Below, piece after piece: positions 1 to 8,450 of a stretch of 12,648 bases of DNA (position 1 is its first letter; each line of letters starts with the position of its first letter). The stretch is from Saccoglossus kowalevskii (taxonomy: Eukaryota > Hemichordata > Enteropneusta > Harrimaniidae), in contig NW_003120967.1 in NCBI RefSeq assembly GCF_000003605.2, positions 2,613 through 15,260 of the forward strand. Direction: 5' to 3'. The translations under genes and the position numbers were made by a program. Below the pieces are notes generated by a model. The model was given only the letters and a program-made list of their open reading frames with translations. It did not search any database and had not been told where the DNA came from.

Positions 1-1125
1 GGGTTTGTTAATATGGTCATAGACCCTATGATGTTGTCGGGAGCTCTTTAATACAATCATAGACCCTATGGTGTGGATAAGAGATCTTTAATACAGTTAT
101 GGACCCAGTGAAGTGATCGAGAGATCTTTAATACAGTTATGAACTCTATGATGTGGCCAAGAGCGTGTTAATACAGTTATGGACCCGATGATGTGGTCAT
201 AGGCTATTTAATAGTGTTATGGACCCTCCAATGTACCCACGAGCTCTTTAATATGAATATCGACCCTATGATGTGGTCAAGTTATCGACCCAGTGATGTG
301 GTCAAGAGATCTTTAATACAATTATGAACCCTATGATGTGGCCAAGAGTTCTTTGATACAATTATGGACACTGTGATGTTGTCAAGAGTTCTTTAATACA
401 GTTATGGACACTGTGATGTGGCCAAGAGATCTTTAATATCGTTATGGACCCTATGATATGGTCAAGAGCGCTTTAATACAGTAACGGGCCCAATGATGTG
501 ACCAGGAGCTCTTTAATACAGTTATGGACCCTATGATGCGGCCAAGAGCTCTTTAATTCAATTATGGACATTGTGATGTGGCCAAGAGCTCTTTAATAAA
601 GTTATTAACCGTATGATGCGCCCAAGAGCTCTTTAATTCAATTATGGACATTGTGATGTGGTCAAGAGCTCTTTAATTCAATTATGGACATTGTGATGCG
701 GCCAAGAGTCTTTGATACAATTGTGGACACTGTGATGTGGCCAAGAGCTCTTTAATACAGTTATCGACCCAGTGATGTGGTCAAGAGCTCTTTAATTCAA
801 TTATGGACATTGTGATGCGGCCAAGAGCCTTTGATGAATCATGGACACTGTGATGTGACCAAGAGCTCTTTAATTCAATTATGGACATTGTGATGTGGTC
901 AAGAGCTCTTTAATACAATACAGTTATCGACCCAGTGATGTGGCCAAGAGCCTTTGATACAATTATGGACACTGTGATGTGGCCAAGAGCTCTTTAATAC
1001 AGTTATGAACCCAGTGATGTAGTCAAGAGCTCTTTAAAACAATACAGTCACGGACTCTATAATGTGGTCAAGAACTCTTTAATACAATTATGGACACTGT
1101 GATTTTGTCAAGAGCTCTTTAATAC
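1..1125. repeat. Divergent 40-bp satellite array (left arm)
   Basis: About 28 head-to-tail copies of a ~40-bp unit fill this stretch and continue past the left edge. Each copy carries a version of AAGAGCTCTTTAATACA followed by TTATGGACCC or TTATGGACAC and a GATGTGGYCA block. Copies differ by many substitutions and small indels; for example, extra bases occur around 921-927 and 1037-1041. Two variant classes recur: one with TTCAATTATGGACATTG and one with GAGCCTTTGATACAATTATGGACACTG. No reading frame stays open, because 40 is not a multiple of three and the unit holds TAA and TGA. It is the same family and orientation as the array at 2468-3855, but much more diverged. Confidence 0.95.
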
Positions 1126-1127
1126 TT

Positions 1128-2151
1128 GATATTGATAGTTATGCTCTTTCACCCTCCGAGTTTAATACCAAATTTGACATTAATTATAATAAATATTTCT
1201 CCATATCGCACATTAATATTTTCTCACTCAATAAAAATTTCGATCAATTTATTGCCGTATCAGAGATTTGGCAACTGAATAATCCAGAACTAGTTCAATT
1301 ACCAAATTATTCCCTTGAGTTAAAATGTAGAGACAATGGTAGAGGTGGTGGTGTGAGTGCACACATCCACTCCACAATCAACTACAAACGTTTAGATTAC
1401 AATGTCATGCATTCTGAAACATTATGGGTCGAAATTATTGGTAAAAAGAATAGAGTTGTTGTCGGGGTTGTTTATAGAAAACCGGGTACAAATATTACCG
1501 AATTTACAAATTCAATAATTAATGTCTTCTTTAAAATTAAATTAGATAAAAAACATTGCATTCTCCTTGGAGATTTTAACACTGACCTGACAGATAATGA
1601 AAATGTTGCAGACCCCCTAGTTAATAATTTACAATGTCTTAACTTACATCAAATTATTTCAGTTCCAACTCGTATTACTATATCATCAAGTACTGTGATT
1701 GACCACATCTATACAACTATCAATACTGAAAAAATTCATACAGGTACTATTGTTACAGATATATCTGACCACTTTCCAGTGTTTTCAATCTTTGAGCTCT
1801 TTGATATTAATGTCACTGCCAAGAAAACAGTTTTTTCAAGAGATTTTAAAATGTACGATCGTAATCGTTTTAGACAAGATTTGCTCAAAGAATCATGGGA
1901 GATAACTTTTAATACTACCGACACAGACACAGCATATGGCTCGTTTTATAAGACGTTTTCTAGGATTTGTGATGCGCATGCGCCATTACGAGTTAAAAAC
2001 TATCAAAGCTAAAGCTAGCACTAACAAGTGGATCACTAGTGCTATTAAAAAATCAATTAATACGAAACACAAACTATATGCAAAATCTCTAGCAAATAAT
2101 CATGAGCCACATGCTGTATCCAAGTATAAGTCATATAGAAATGTCCTTACT
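1128..2151 (+). pseudogene. LINE endonuclease domain, frameshifted and lacking reverse transcriptase
   Basis: The frame read from 1128 is open to the stop at 2010-2012. It shows endonuclease landmarks in order: FSISHINIFSL (near 1197), SEIW (near 1260), GRGGGV (near 1338), GVVYRKPG (near 1465), LLGDFN (near 1564), VIDHIY (near 1697) and SDHFPVF (near 1765). The open frame extends upstream of the GTG at 1353, so that codon is only an apparent start. The usual stretch between NFD and the SE-W motif is short here, suggesting a small in-frame deletion. A one-base shift in the A run at 1995-1999 moves the frame. The next frame continues with the typical linker (KWITSAIKKS, then YKSYRNVLT) to about 2151, where LINE similarity stops. 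In a working element this enzyme nicks the target DNA; here it is a relic. Confidence 0.82.
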
Positions 2152-2467
2152 ATATGTTTATTCATCACCGATTTGTATTAACTTTCATATTCATTTGTTT
2201 AGTTATTTATCAATTTGGTTAGTTAATCTTCATATTAATATACTTATTTTTGGCCCTCTACTATATACATTATAATTTACTTCCAATGTATATAGGGAAT
2301 CAGACTAGACTAGCAGTAAGGTATTTTCTGATTTCCTTTTTACCCAATATATATATATATGTATTTTTCTTACCATTTGTTTTTCTGTATGGCTTATTTT
2401 TGTTATTTTTGTCCAGTGTTTCTTATTGTTATTATTGTTGGGTAAATAAATTAAAAAAAAAAATAGT
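2152..2467 (+). other. LINE 3' tail, T-rich, ending in poly(A)
   Basis: About 315 bp, strongly T-rich on the plus strand, without coding similarity, ending in GGGTAAATAAATT and 11 A. It directly follows the endonuclease linker where reverse transcriptase should be. I read it as the 3' untranslated region of the same element, joined by an internal deletion near 2151. A separate AT-rich insertion is a less likely alternative. The short open frame at 2250-2483 is only T-rich reading of this tail. Confidence 0.6.
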
Positions 2468-3855
2468 ATTATCGACCCTATGATGTAGTCAAGAGCTCTT
2501 TAATACAGATATCGACCCTATGATGTAGTCAAGAGCTCTTTAATACAGATATCGACCCTATGATGTAGTCAAGAGCTCTTTAATACAGATATCGACGCTA
2601 TGATGTGGTCAAGAGCTCTTTAATACAGATATCGACCCTATGATGTAGTCAAGATCTCTTTAATACAGATATCGACTCTATGATGTGGTCAAGAGCTCTT
2701 TAATACAGATATCGACCCTATGATGTGGTCAAGAGCTCTTTAATACAGATATCGACCCTATGATGTGGTCAAGAGCTCTTTAATACAGATATCGACCCTA
2801 TGATGTAGCCAAGAGCTCTTTCATACAGACATACAGATATCGACCCTATGATGTAGTCAAGAGCTCTTTAATACAGATATCGACCCTATGATGTAGTCAA
2901 GAGCTCTTTAATACAGATATCGACTCTATGATGTAGTCAAGAGCTCTTTAATACAGATATCGACCCTATGATGTAGTCAAGAGCTCTTTAATACAGATAT
3001 CGACTCTATGATGTGGTCAAGAGCTCTTTAATGCAGATATCGACCCTATGATGTGGTCAAGAGCTCTTTAATACAGATATTGACCCTACGATGTGGTCAA
3101 GAGCTCTTTAATACAGATATCGACCCTATGATGTAGCCAAGAGCTCTTTCATACAGACATACAGATATCGACCCTATGATGTAGTCAAGAGCTCTTTAAT
3201 ACAGATATCGACCCTATGATGTAGTCAAGAGCTCTTTAATACAGATATCGACGCTATGATGTGGTCAAGAGCTCTTTAATACAGATATCGACCCTATGAT
3301 GTGGTCAAGAGCTCTTCAATACAGCTATAGACCCTATGATGTGGTCAAGAGCTCTGTAATACAGATATCGACCCTATGATGTAGTCAAGAGCTCTTTAAT
3401 ACAGATATCGACCCTATGATGTGGCCAAGAGCTCTTTAATACAGATATCGACCCTATGATGTAGTCAAGAGCTCTTTAATACAGATATCGACCCTATGAT
3501 GTGGCCAAGAGCTCTTTAATACAGATATCGACCCTATGATGTGGCCAAGAGCTTTTTAATACAGATATCGACCCTATGATGTAGTCAAGAGCTCTTTAAT
3601 ACAGATATCGACCCTATGATGTAGTCAAGAGCTCTTTAATACAGATATCGACCCTATGATGTAGTCAAGAGCTCTTTAATACAGATATCGACCCTATGAT
3701 GTGGCCAAGAGCTCTTTAATACAGATATCGACCCTATGATGTGGTCAAGAGCTCTTTAATACAGATATCGACGCTATGATGTGGTCAAGAGCTTTTTAAT
3801 ACAGATATCGACCCTATGATGTGGTCAAGAGCTCTTTAATACAGATATGGACACT
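2468..3855. repeat. Homogeneous 40-bp satellite array (right arm)
   Basis: About 34 full head-to-tail units and one partial unit, with a period of exactly 40 bp except for two 48-bp units (2791-2838 and 3119-3166) that carry an extra ACATACAG-type octamer. Positions 2511-2550 are a representative unit. Each unit has two short palindromes, AAGAGCTCTT and GATATC. Variation is confined to a few positions: CCC/CGC/CTC after GA, TAG versus TGG, and TC versus CC before AAGAG. The last unit, near 3847, changes to ATGGACAC, which resembles the left array, and the repeat then ends. Low divergence implies recent amplification or homogenisation. No coding potential is seen. Confidence 0.97.
2511..3286. 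repeat. 328-bp higher-order repeat within the satellite
   Basis: Eight consecutive monomers (seven of 40 bp and one of 48 bp) form a block that repeats. Block 1 is 2511-2838 and block 2 is 2839-3166. I count about 6 differences over 328 bp, roughly 98% identity, and the 48-bp monomers closing the two blocks are identical. A third copy starts at 3167: its first three monomers (3167-3286) match those of block 1 exactly, including the CGC/TGG variant, after which the pattern is lost. Neighbouring monomers within a block differ at the diagnostic positions, so the longer period is real. Confidence 0.85.
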
Positions 3856-4735
3856 ATTTAAGAGTAAAATTTTGATGAGATGGGAAGCACAGTGGTATTT
3901 TTTTTCCTTGTGGTGAAACTGCTGTGCGGAGAAGAAACTACTTTACAAAGATGACAAGAACATCGTCCGGCGGCAAAATTTGTTGAGATATTTTCGGAAC
4001 CAAATGCATACAATACTGCAATACAATAAAATATTTGACAGTTACAAAACAACTGAGAACAATTCAGAGGCAAGCGTGAGTGGGCGTCAGAGTTAATATT
4101 TCTCCTCTATCAAAATATTCGGGAATATATATGCACTGCAGGTATACGTGAAAGCTACGTGTATACTGTATATTGTACTGATTAAAGATTAAATGACGCT
4201 TTCATAAAATCACATGGGTAAAGCATTTGCCTTCGTATTTGCAATAATGAAAATGTAAATTCGCATGTGCCCAAGATTTCCCTGTACGAGCGACACACAG
4301 GTAAGACATGACAACAAAGGAAATTTCATCTGCCGTGATGGCTGTTTCACAATAATTGCATTTGAAAAAGTTGAAAACTGATATCTGAAAACACCTTCAA
4401 GGTGTTATGTTATATAGCTTTATTATCAACATCCCCAAATAGACCAGGTAAAATTGATCTGGCAGATTACACTTTCAGGATACTATACTGTAAAACACAT
4501 ATATGCCATTTTAGGAATTTGACTTTTAATCATAATTTAGCTAAAGTGTCAACAATCTCATCGTGAGAATATACTGTTTTTTTTTTCTTTTTAGTGACTT
4601 CCCGAATTAGCGAAATTGGCTGAAATAACATGTTGTACAGTAGTTACTGTTGGACAGTCATCACATTTTCTGCTTTTTGCCAATATCAAAAGAGAAAGGC
4701 TACAGTTTATGTGGTATTCCACCCACTGTACTGTG
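3856..4735. other. Non-coding stretch between satellite and pentamer array
   Basis: About 880 bp of moderately AT-rich sequence with no supported gene. The open frame on the minus strand at 4073-3858 has no recognisable domain. Small structures seen are a GTATAC...GTATAC inverted repeat near 4141-4165 and a T run at 4577-4585. An imperfect CCACCCAC...GTGGGTGTGG inverted repeat at about 4719-4742 borders the pentamer array. I see nothing else that can be named. Confidence 0.6.
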
Positions 4736-4927
4736 GGTGTGGTGTGGTGTGGTGTGGTGTGGTGTACTGTACTGTACTGCACTGCACTGCACTGCACTGC
4801 ACGGCACGGCACGGCACGGCACGGCACGGCACGGCACGGCACCGCACCGCAACGCACCGAACCGAACCGCACCGCACCGCACCGAACCGCCACCGCACCG
4901 CCACCGCACCGCACCGCACCGCACCGC
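4736..4927. repeat. Compound pentanucleotide microsatellite with stepwise unit changes
   Basis: About 37 five-base units in one register: GGTGT x5 (4741-4765), ACTGT x2, ACTGC x5 (4776-4800), ACGGC x8 (4801-4840), then ACCGC with ACCGA and AACGC variants to 4927. From ACTGT onward, adjacent blocks differ by a single base, and only two one-base insertions (4891, 4902) break the register. Because the period is five and stop-free, all six frames stay open and give false 86-122-residue proteins on both strands (Arg-Ala-Val-Pro-Cys or His-Gly-Thr-Ala-Arg patterns). The right half has about one CpG per unit, in an otherwise AT-rich setting. Confidence 0.96.
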
Positions 4928-5038
4928 GAATTTGATATGTCGGAAAAAAACTGTCAACAAGGAGGCTGCTCCGTGATTGGTTGACTGTTAGGTGTCGAGC
5001 AGACATACTAGTTAGGCATGTACAATGACAATCTTAAT

Positions 5039-5363
5039 ACAAATTTCAAAAACTTCTGAGCGGATTTTGATCTAATTTTGTACATAAGTACCTTGGGGTT
5101 ATATATGTATATGACTGGTTTGGGGGAAATGTTCGTGCATATTATGTAGCTAATTTGCATAATAATTATCTCATTTCAGACTGTGTATGCAAAATCTCAA
5201 AAATTGTAAAGCGGATGGTACTTGGGGGTAATCTGTAGATATGATTAGATTTAAGGCTATGTCTATGCATAATAAGTACGTAATTATCATATTATCACAT
5301 TTCAGTCTGTGTGAGCAAAATCTTAAAAACTTCAGAAAGGATTTTGATATTTATTTTTATAAA
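5039..5363. repeat. Degenerate tandem repeat, 125-150-bp period, ~2.3 copies
   Basis: Copy A begins near 5039, copy B at 5189 and partial copy C at 5314. Each starts with a version of GCAAAATCTCAAAAACTTC followed by GCGGAT. A and B then share a ..TACYTGGGG.. segment, a TGCATA..TA..TAATT segment, and ..ATTATC..CATTTCAG-CTGTGTG at the end. Divergence is substantial. It lies just beyond the 3' side of the receptor gene and has no coding sense. It is probably part of a dispersed repeat family, but I cannot name it. Confidence 0.7.
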
Positions 5364-5437
5364 ACTACAATGATTGCGTATTTCGTATTTACACAGGAGC
5401 TTTGCAGAATTTAACCTTGATTTAGTGATGGATTCAA

Positions 5438-5443
5438 TTTATT
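5438..5443 (-). terminator. Candidate polyadenylation signal AATAAA for the GPCR gene
   Basis: TTTATT on the plus strand reads AATAAA on the minus strand, about 70 bases past the receptor stop codon. A second AATAAA lies further on at 5355-5350. In AT-rich DNA such hexamers are frequent, so this is a position-based guess. Confidence 0.35.
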
Positions 5444-5513
5444 AAAAGTTAACACCCAAGTAAACGAAAATAAACAAACTGTAAGCTACAGTATCGAAAC
5501 ATTTATAAAATTC

Positions 5514-6860
5514 TCAAAACGAGGAGGCTGAAACGACATCGCATAAAGGTATCGGTGGTTCGTTGTCTGCGATTGGTGCAATTGCATTTCGTTTCCATAT
5601 ATCAAAAAAACCACGAACAAACTTAGGCATTGTTTCACTGGAAATCCTCGATATATTGCGTATATCGCCCATAATATTTCGAATTGCTTTAGAGTCGGAC
5701 AAGTCGGAATAATCGCTATCGTCCCATCCGAGGCTTCTCAGCTCATCACTACTTCGTCCACGCATCACCGCCTGGGCAACCACGAATATGTCAGCGAACA
5801 TGTGTTTATCGTCACTGAAACGGCAACGTAGCACAGCGGAAACTCTGTGTGCAAAGGCGGGGTGTCGCCACACGTAGATGAACGGGTTGACGGCGGGACG
5901 GCATGACGACATGAGCACTCCAACCCGGTACACGTGGTCAGGGATCCAAGTGCAATTAACTTGATACGCGATGAAATAAATCACATTAAACACGTTTGTG
6001 AGAAAATAAACCATTAACATCAATACTATTGTTCTAGTACATTTCTTTTTTTGTTTCCCCATAGTCATTTGCAAAATGACGGTATCACTGTTTTCATATC
6101 GCTGTCTCTGTTCTGTGTTTTTCTGTCGGAATTTGGCGATGGCCCGCTTCAGTATCAAATAAACACCAGTGTAACAAAATACTAATGTACCAAACGGGGC
6201 TATGTACGCTGCTGTAACGAGTAGGGCAATGTACCAACCCGAAAACGCCGTGCGATCTACAACGCAGTGGCTCACGCGAGCATCGTAGTTAAGCATCGCA
6301 TCCTTGTCCATCATAAATGGAACTGCCAACATCGTCGCTGCAAATATCCATAAGCAAACACAAAATATAATCGCGTTTCGCGCCGTAAATATCACACTAT
6401 GTATGATATCGTTGTGCAGTTTCAAGAAGTGGTTGGCAGCTATGGTTGCTACGGTGATATTTGAAACAATAGCACAGAAGTCATCCAGGTTGCCGAAAAA
6501 TATACAAGACTCCAATTCGATGAACGGCCATTCGTTGATTCCCATCGACACTGCGAGAAGTGGTTGACACAAACCTGCTACCGTTAGATCCACTATTGCT
6601 AAATTTACTGCTAGAATACAGACTGAATGTTTCAGAATATCTCTTGATTCTATCCAAACTATACTCATTAATACTACTGTGTTGCTAAATATACCCATCA
6701 GACTCACAAACACGGTGACGCAGATTTGTAAAACTTTGCTCCATGTTTCTATGGTGATTGCCCCTGTTTCACAGCAATGTTGTTCGTCAGATGTGGATGA
6801 TGCCGTTGGTCCATTAAGTGGAAATGTCCAATTTTGCGCAGTTGGGTCCGAGGTACTCAT
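5514..6860 (-). CDS. Divergent class A (rhodopsin-like) GPCR, single exon, 448 aa
   Basis: A plasma-membrane receptor that would signal through G proteins or arrestin; the ligand is unknown. Seven hydrophobic segments sit near residues 43-69, 78-104, 116-147, 158-181, 208-236, 275-299 and 308-330. Family anchors seen are N60 (1.50), NLAIVD with D91 (2.50), W111 in loop 1, C119 (3.25) with C199 in loop 2, W171 (4.50), P222 and Y230 (5.50, 5.58), and NPFIY at 325-329 followed by helix 8. Odd points: the DRY site is N143-H144-F145, so the nearly invariant Arg is His, and TM6 lacks the CWxP proline. N-glycosylation sequons lie at N10 and N302. The ~100-residue tail has an acidic Ser/Tyr cluster (DDSDYSDLSDS) and C346 could be palmitoylated. 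The start is firm: an in-frame TAG (6872-6870) lies just upstream and A is at -3. The TM3 layout loosely recalls melatonin- or Moody-like receptors, but the subfamily is not assigned. Confidence 0.9.
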   Translation of the reverse strand: MSTSDPTAQNWTFPLNGPTASSTSDEQHCCETGAITIETWSKVLQICVTVFVSLMGIFSNTVVLMSIVWIESRDILKHSVCILAVNLAIVDLTVAGLCQPLLAVSMGINEWPFIELESCIFFGNLDDFCAIVSNITVATIAANHFLKLHNDIIHSVIFTARNAIIFCVCLWIFAATMLAVPFMMDKDAMLNYDARVSHCVVDRTAFSGWYIALLVTAAYIAPFGTLVFCYTGVYLILKRAIAKFRQKNTEQRQRYENSDTVILQMTMGKQKKKCTRTIVLMLMVYFLTNVFNVIYFIAYQVNCTWIPDHVYRVGVLMSSCRPAVNPFIYVWRHPAFAHRVSAVLRCRFSDDKHMFADIFVVAQAVMRGRSSDELRSLGWDDSDYSDLSDSKAIRNIMGDIRNISRISSETMPKFVRGFFDIWKRNAIAPIADNEPPIPLCDVVSASSF

Positions 6861-7260
6861 GATTGCATACTATTTTTCACTGTGACTGTTGCATTGGTTG
6901 GATAATCCACCTTAATCCCCTCTTATCATTTAAGTCGTCGTATCAATGAGTGTTACCATAACGATATCATCAGATTGCTAAATCGATGTTTCTCAATACC
7001 AACTTTTCAATTAATCGATCGATCACTCCTATCAAAGTATCAAAAATACCAACTTCACAACAGTCTATACCGACAGAGCCCCGTCATACTAAAGTAAAAA
7101 TAGCCGATATTAACTCACTGCATGACTGTTATTCTCCGGATTGGAAATCGCTAGTTGACTGCTTGATTTTCGTCGTGGTGGTCTTTCATCATGCGTTCGC
7201 TGTTATATATATATATATCACATATGGTCCGCTGCACACGCTTCTTTGAAAGTGCAGATC
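6861..7260. other. Upstream region of the GPCR gene
   Basis: About 400 bp before the receptor start with no supported gene. The open frame at 6986-7249 (+) has no recognisable domain. An (AT)n tract at 7204-7218 reads as a TATA-like run on the minus strand, about 345 bases upstream of the ATG. It could be a core promoter element or just a microsatellite. A 10-bp ATCGATCGAT palindrome near 7014 and two copies of AATACCAACTT (near 6997 and 7046) are also present. No 5' splice structure can be decided from sequence alone. Confidence 0.4.
7204..7218. repeat. Short (AT)n tract, possible TATA-like element
   Basis: Fifteen bases of alternating T and A. It is the only TATA-like stretch between the receptor start and 7260, so it may serve the minus-strand gene, but dinucleotide runs are common and no initiator was identified. 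Confidence 0.3.
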
Positions 7261-7419
7261 GCAAAAACAAAACAGATTTAATAGCCGCGAGCCGAAATAC
7301 AGCCGAGCTCTGAGTGTTCTGAATATAGTAATTATTCTAATCATGACCTTCATTGAACGGAATTAACATGATTGGTCTCTGCTTGTCGCATACCCGCAAC
7401 CAGGATATTATCAACCACA

Positions 7420-7517
7420 CTACCACCCTGGACGCATATGATTCCGCAGTCTTGATATAATTACCTTCGTTGCCATGGTATGTGTTATCTATAAGGATGC
7501 GAATCCATGGGAGGTAG
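7420..7517. repeat. Imperfect inverted repeat (~18-21-bp arms, ~59-bp spacer)
   Basis: The left arm at 7420-7437 starts CTACCACCCTGGA and ends CGCAT. The right arm at 7497-7517, read in reverse complement, starts CTACCTCCCATGGA and ends CGCAT. Seventeen of the 18 left-arm bases match, with a one-base and a two-base gap. No direct repeat flanks it. It may be a small fold-back or MITE relic; no ORF lies inside. Confidence 0.55.
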
Positions 7518-8450
7518 ACTAATTATGTCTGTGTCACTTATTATATTCATTAATTTTCTCTTATTTGTCTTTATTTAGATCCATATCACGACTGTATTTT
7601 GTATTGAATTTGTAATGTGACTGTCAGTTGTGAGAGAAATCGTGTTCGTTGGAGAAAAACATGTGGTCTGTGTGAATTAGAGACTGTTAAAAATCTGTGT
7701 ATATGCAATTTACCTAGTCCCTAGTTATGTTTGCTAGTGCCAGAATCAGTACTTATACGGAAATGTTACTTGTATTTAGACGCGAACACCTCTGCCGGTA
7801 CACTTGTTGATCACAGTAAAACCCCACTGAATAACATTTCATTGTGTTTAGTAAAAAAAGACCGAAAACACGACATGTTCGAGATTGGTTCGAGTCACGC
7901 GCGCAGTCACGGTGAGTGTATACTTCACCTTTATAGTATTTACCATGATCATGCCGTATCTACCATACGTTTACAATTATTTCGCAGGGTTCCCGTTCTA
8001 CCAGGTTCATGTCGTACAACGTGCCGATAGCTAATATAGTGCTGAAATCAACAGATAATGAACAACGTCGGCAATATTTCCGCCAATTTCCGATCGCTTT
8101 TGCCATCGGGTTTTGAAAATATTTAAACGTTTTACTAAATGACATAGAGAAAAGATTGTATTATCCCGTGATAATAATGAAGGTAGGTATTAGAGTACAA
8201 ATTTTTCACTACATTTTTTTAAAAATTATAACATGTTTATTATTTAGGTGGAAACTTAGTTAGTTAGACTTGATTTTCAGTCTCTGTTTCTTGCATACAG
8301 TAGCTGCAGATCGTTTTTGTTAGCCTGCCCTCATCGGTTTATGATATTATAATGTGACCCACATGGACAGTTTATGATCATAGACGCCTTTTTACAGTCG
8401 TGGTTGTAAAATAAATAATTATGACATAAGTGCAAATTAAAAAAAAAAAA
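7518..8450. other. Intergenic stretch, no firm gene
   Basis: The open frame at 7731-8030 (+) has no recognisable domain. A good 5' splice-site look-alike (G|GTGAGTG at 7912) and a 3' splice-site look-alike (TTTCGCAG ending at 7987) would define a 76-bp intron, followed by a 35-codon frame at 8009-8116 (starting MSYNVPIANI). No upstream coding exon was found, so it is not called as a gene. A tRNA B-box-like GGTTCGAGTC occurs near 7887 with no A box. An A run at 8438-8450 may be the poly(A) end of an older insertion. Confidence 0.45.

Larger units (their letters stand above)
1126..2467 (+). mobile_element. Broken non-LTR retrotransposon (LINE) inserted in the satellite
   Basis: The satellite stops at about 1125 and resumes at about 2468. 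Between them lies a LINE remnant: an apurinic-type endonuclease region, a short post-endonuclease linker, then a T-rich non-coding tail ending in AATAAATT plus a run of 11 A. The poly(A) end gives the strand. The 5' end is truncated just before the endonuclease domain, and no reverse transcriptase motif (such as YADD) is present anywhere inside. The copy is therefore both 5'-truncated and internally deleted. I see no clear target-site duplication, but one would be hard to see in repeated DNA. The clade is uncertain; the endonuclease lead-in resembles CR1/L2-like elements. It cannot be autonomous. Confidence 0.85.

Noticed and set aside
1699-1930. Short open frames on both strands inside the LINE endonuclease
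   Set aside because: Shadows of the endonuclease reading frame.
1-3855. CRISPR-like array
   Set aside because: The 40-bp units abut directly with no unique spacers; this is a eukaryotic satellite.
4591-5006. Several overlapping open frames of 86-122 codons on both strands
   Set aside because: They are read through the stop-free pentanucleotide array. All frames on both strands stay open there and the proteins are simple five-residue repeats.
6304-6885. Plus-strand open frames of 87 and 68 codons
   Set aside because: They are antisense shadows inside the receptor gene, with no motif of their own.
6986-7249. 87-codon plus-strand open frame upstream of the receptor
   Set aside because: It ends in an (AT)n-derived Ile-Tyr repeat and shows no domain.
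7880-7900. tRNA gene suggested by GGTTCGAGTC
   Set aside because: Only a B-box-like string is present. There is no A box at the right distance and no cloverleaf stems could be paired.
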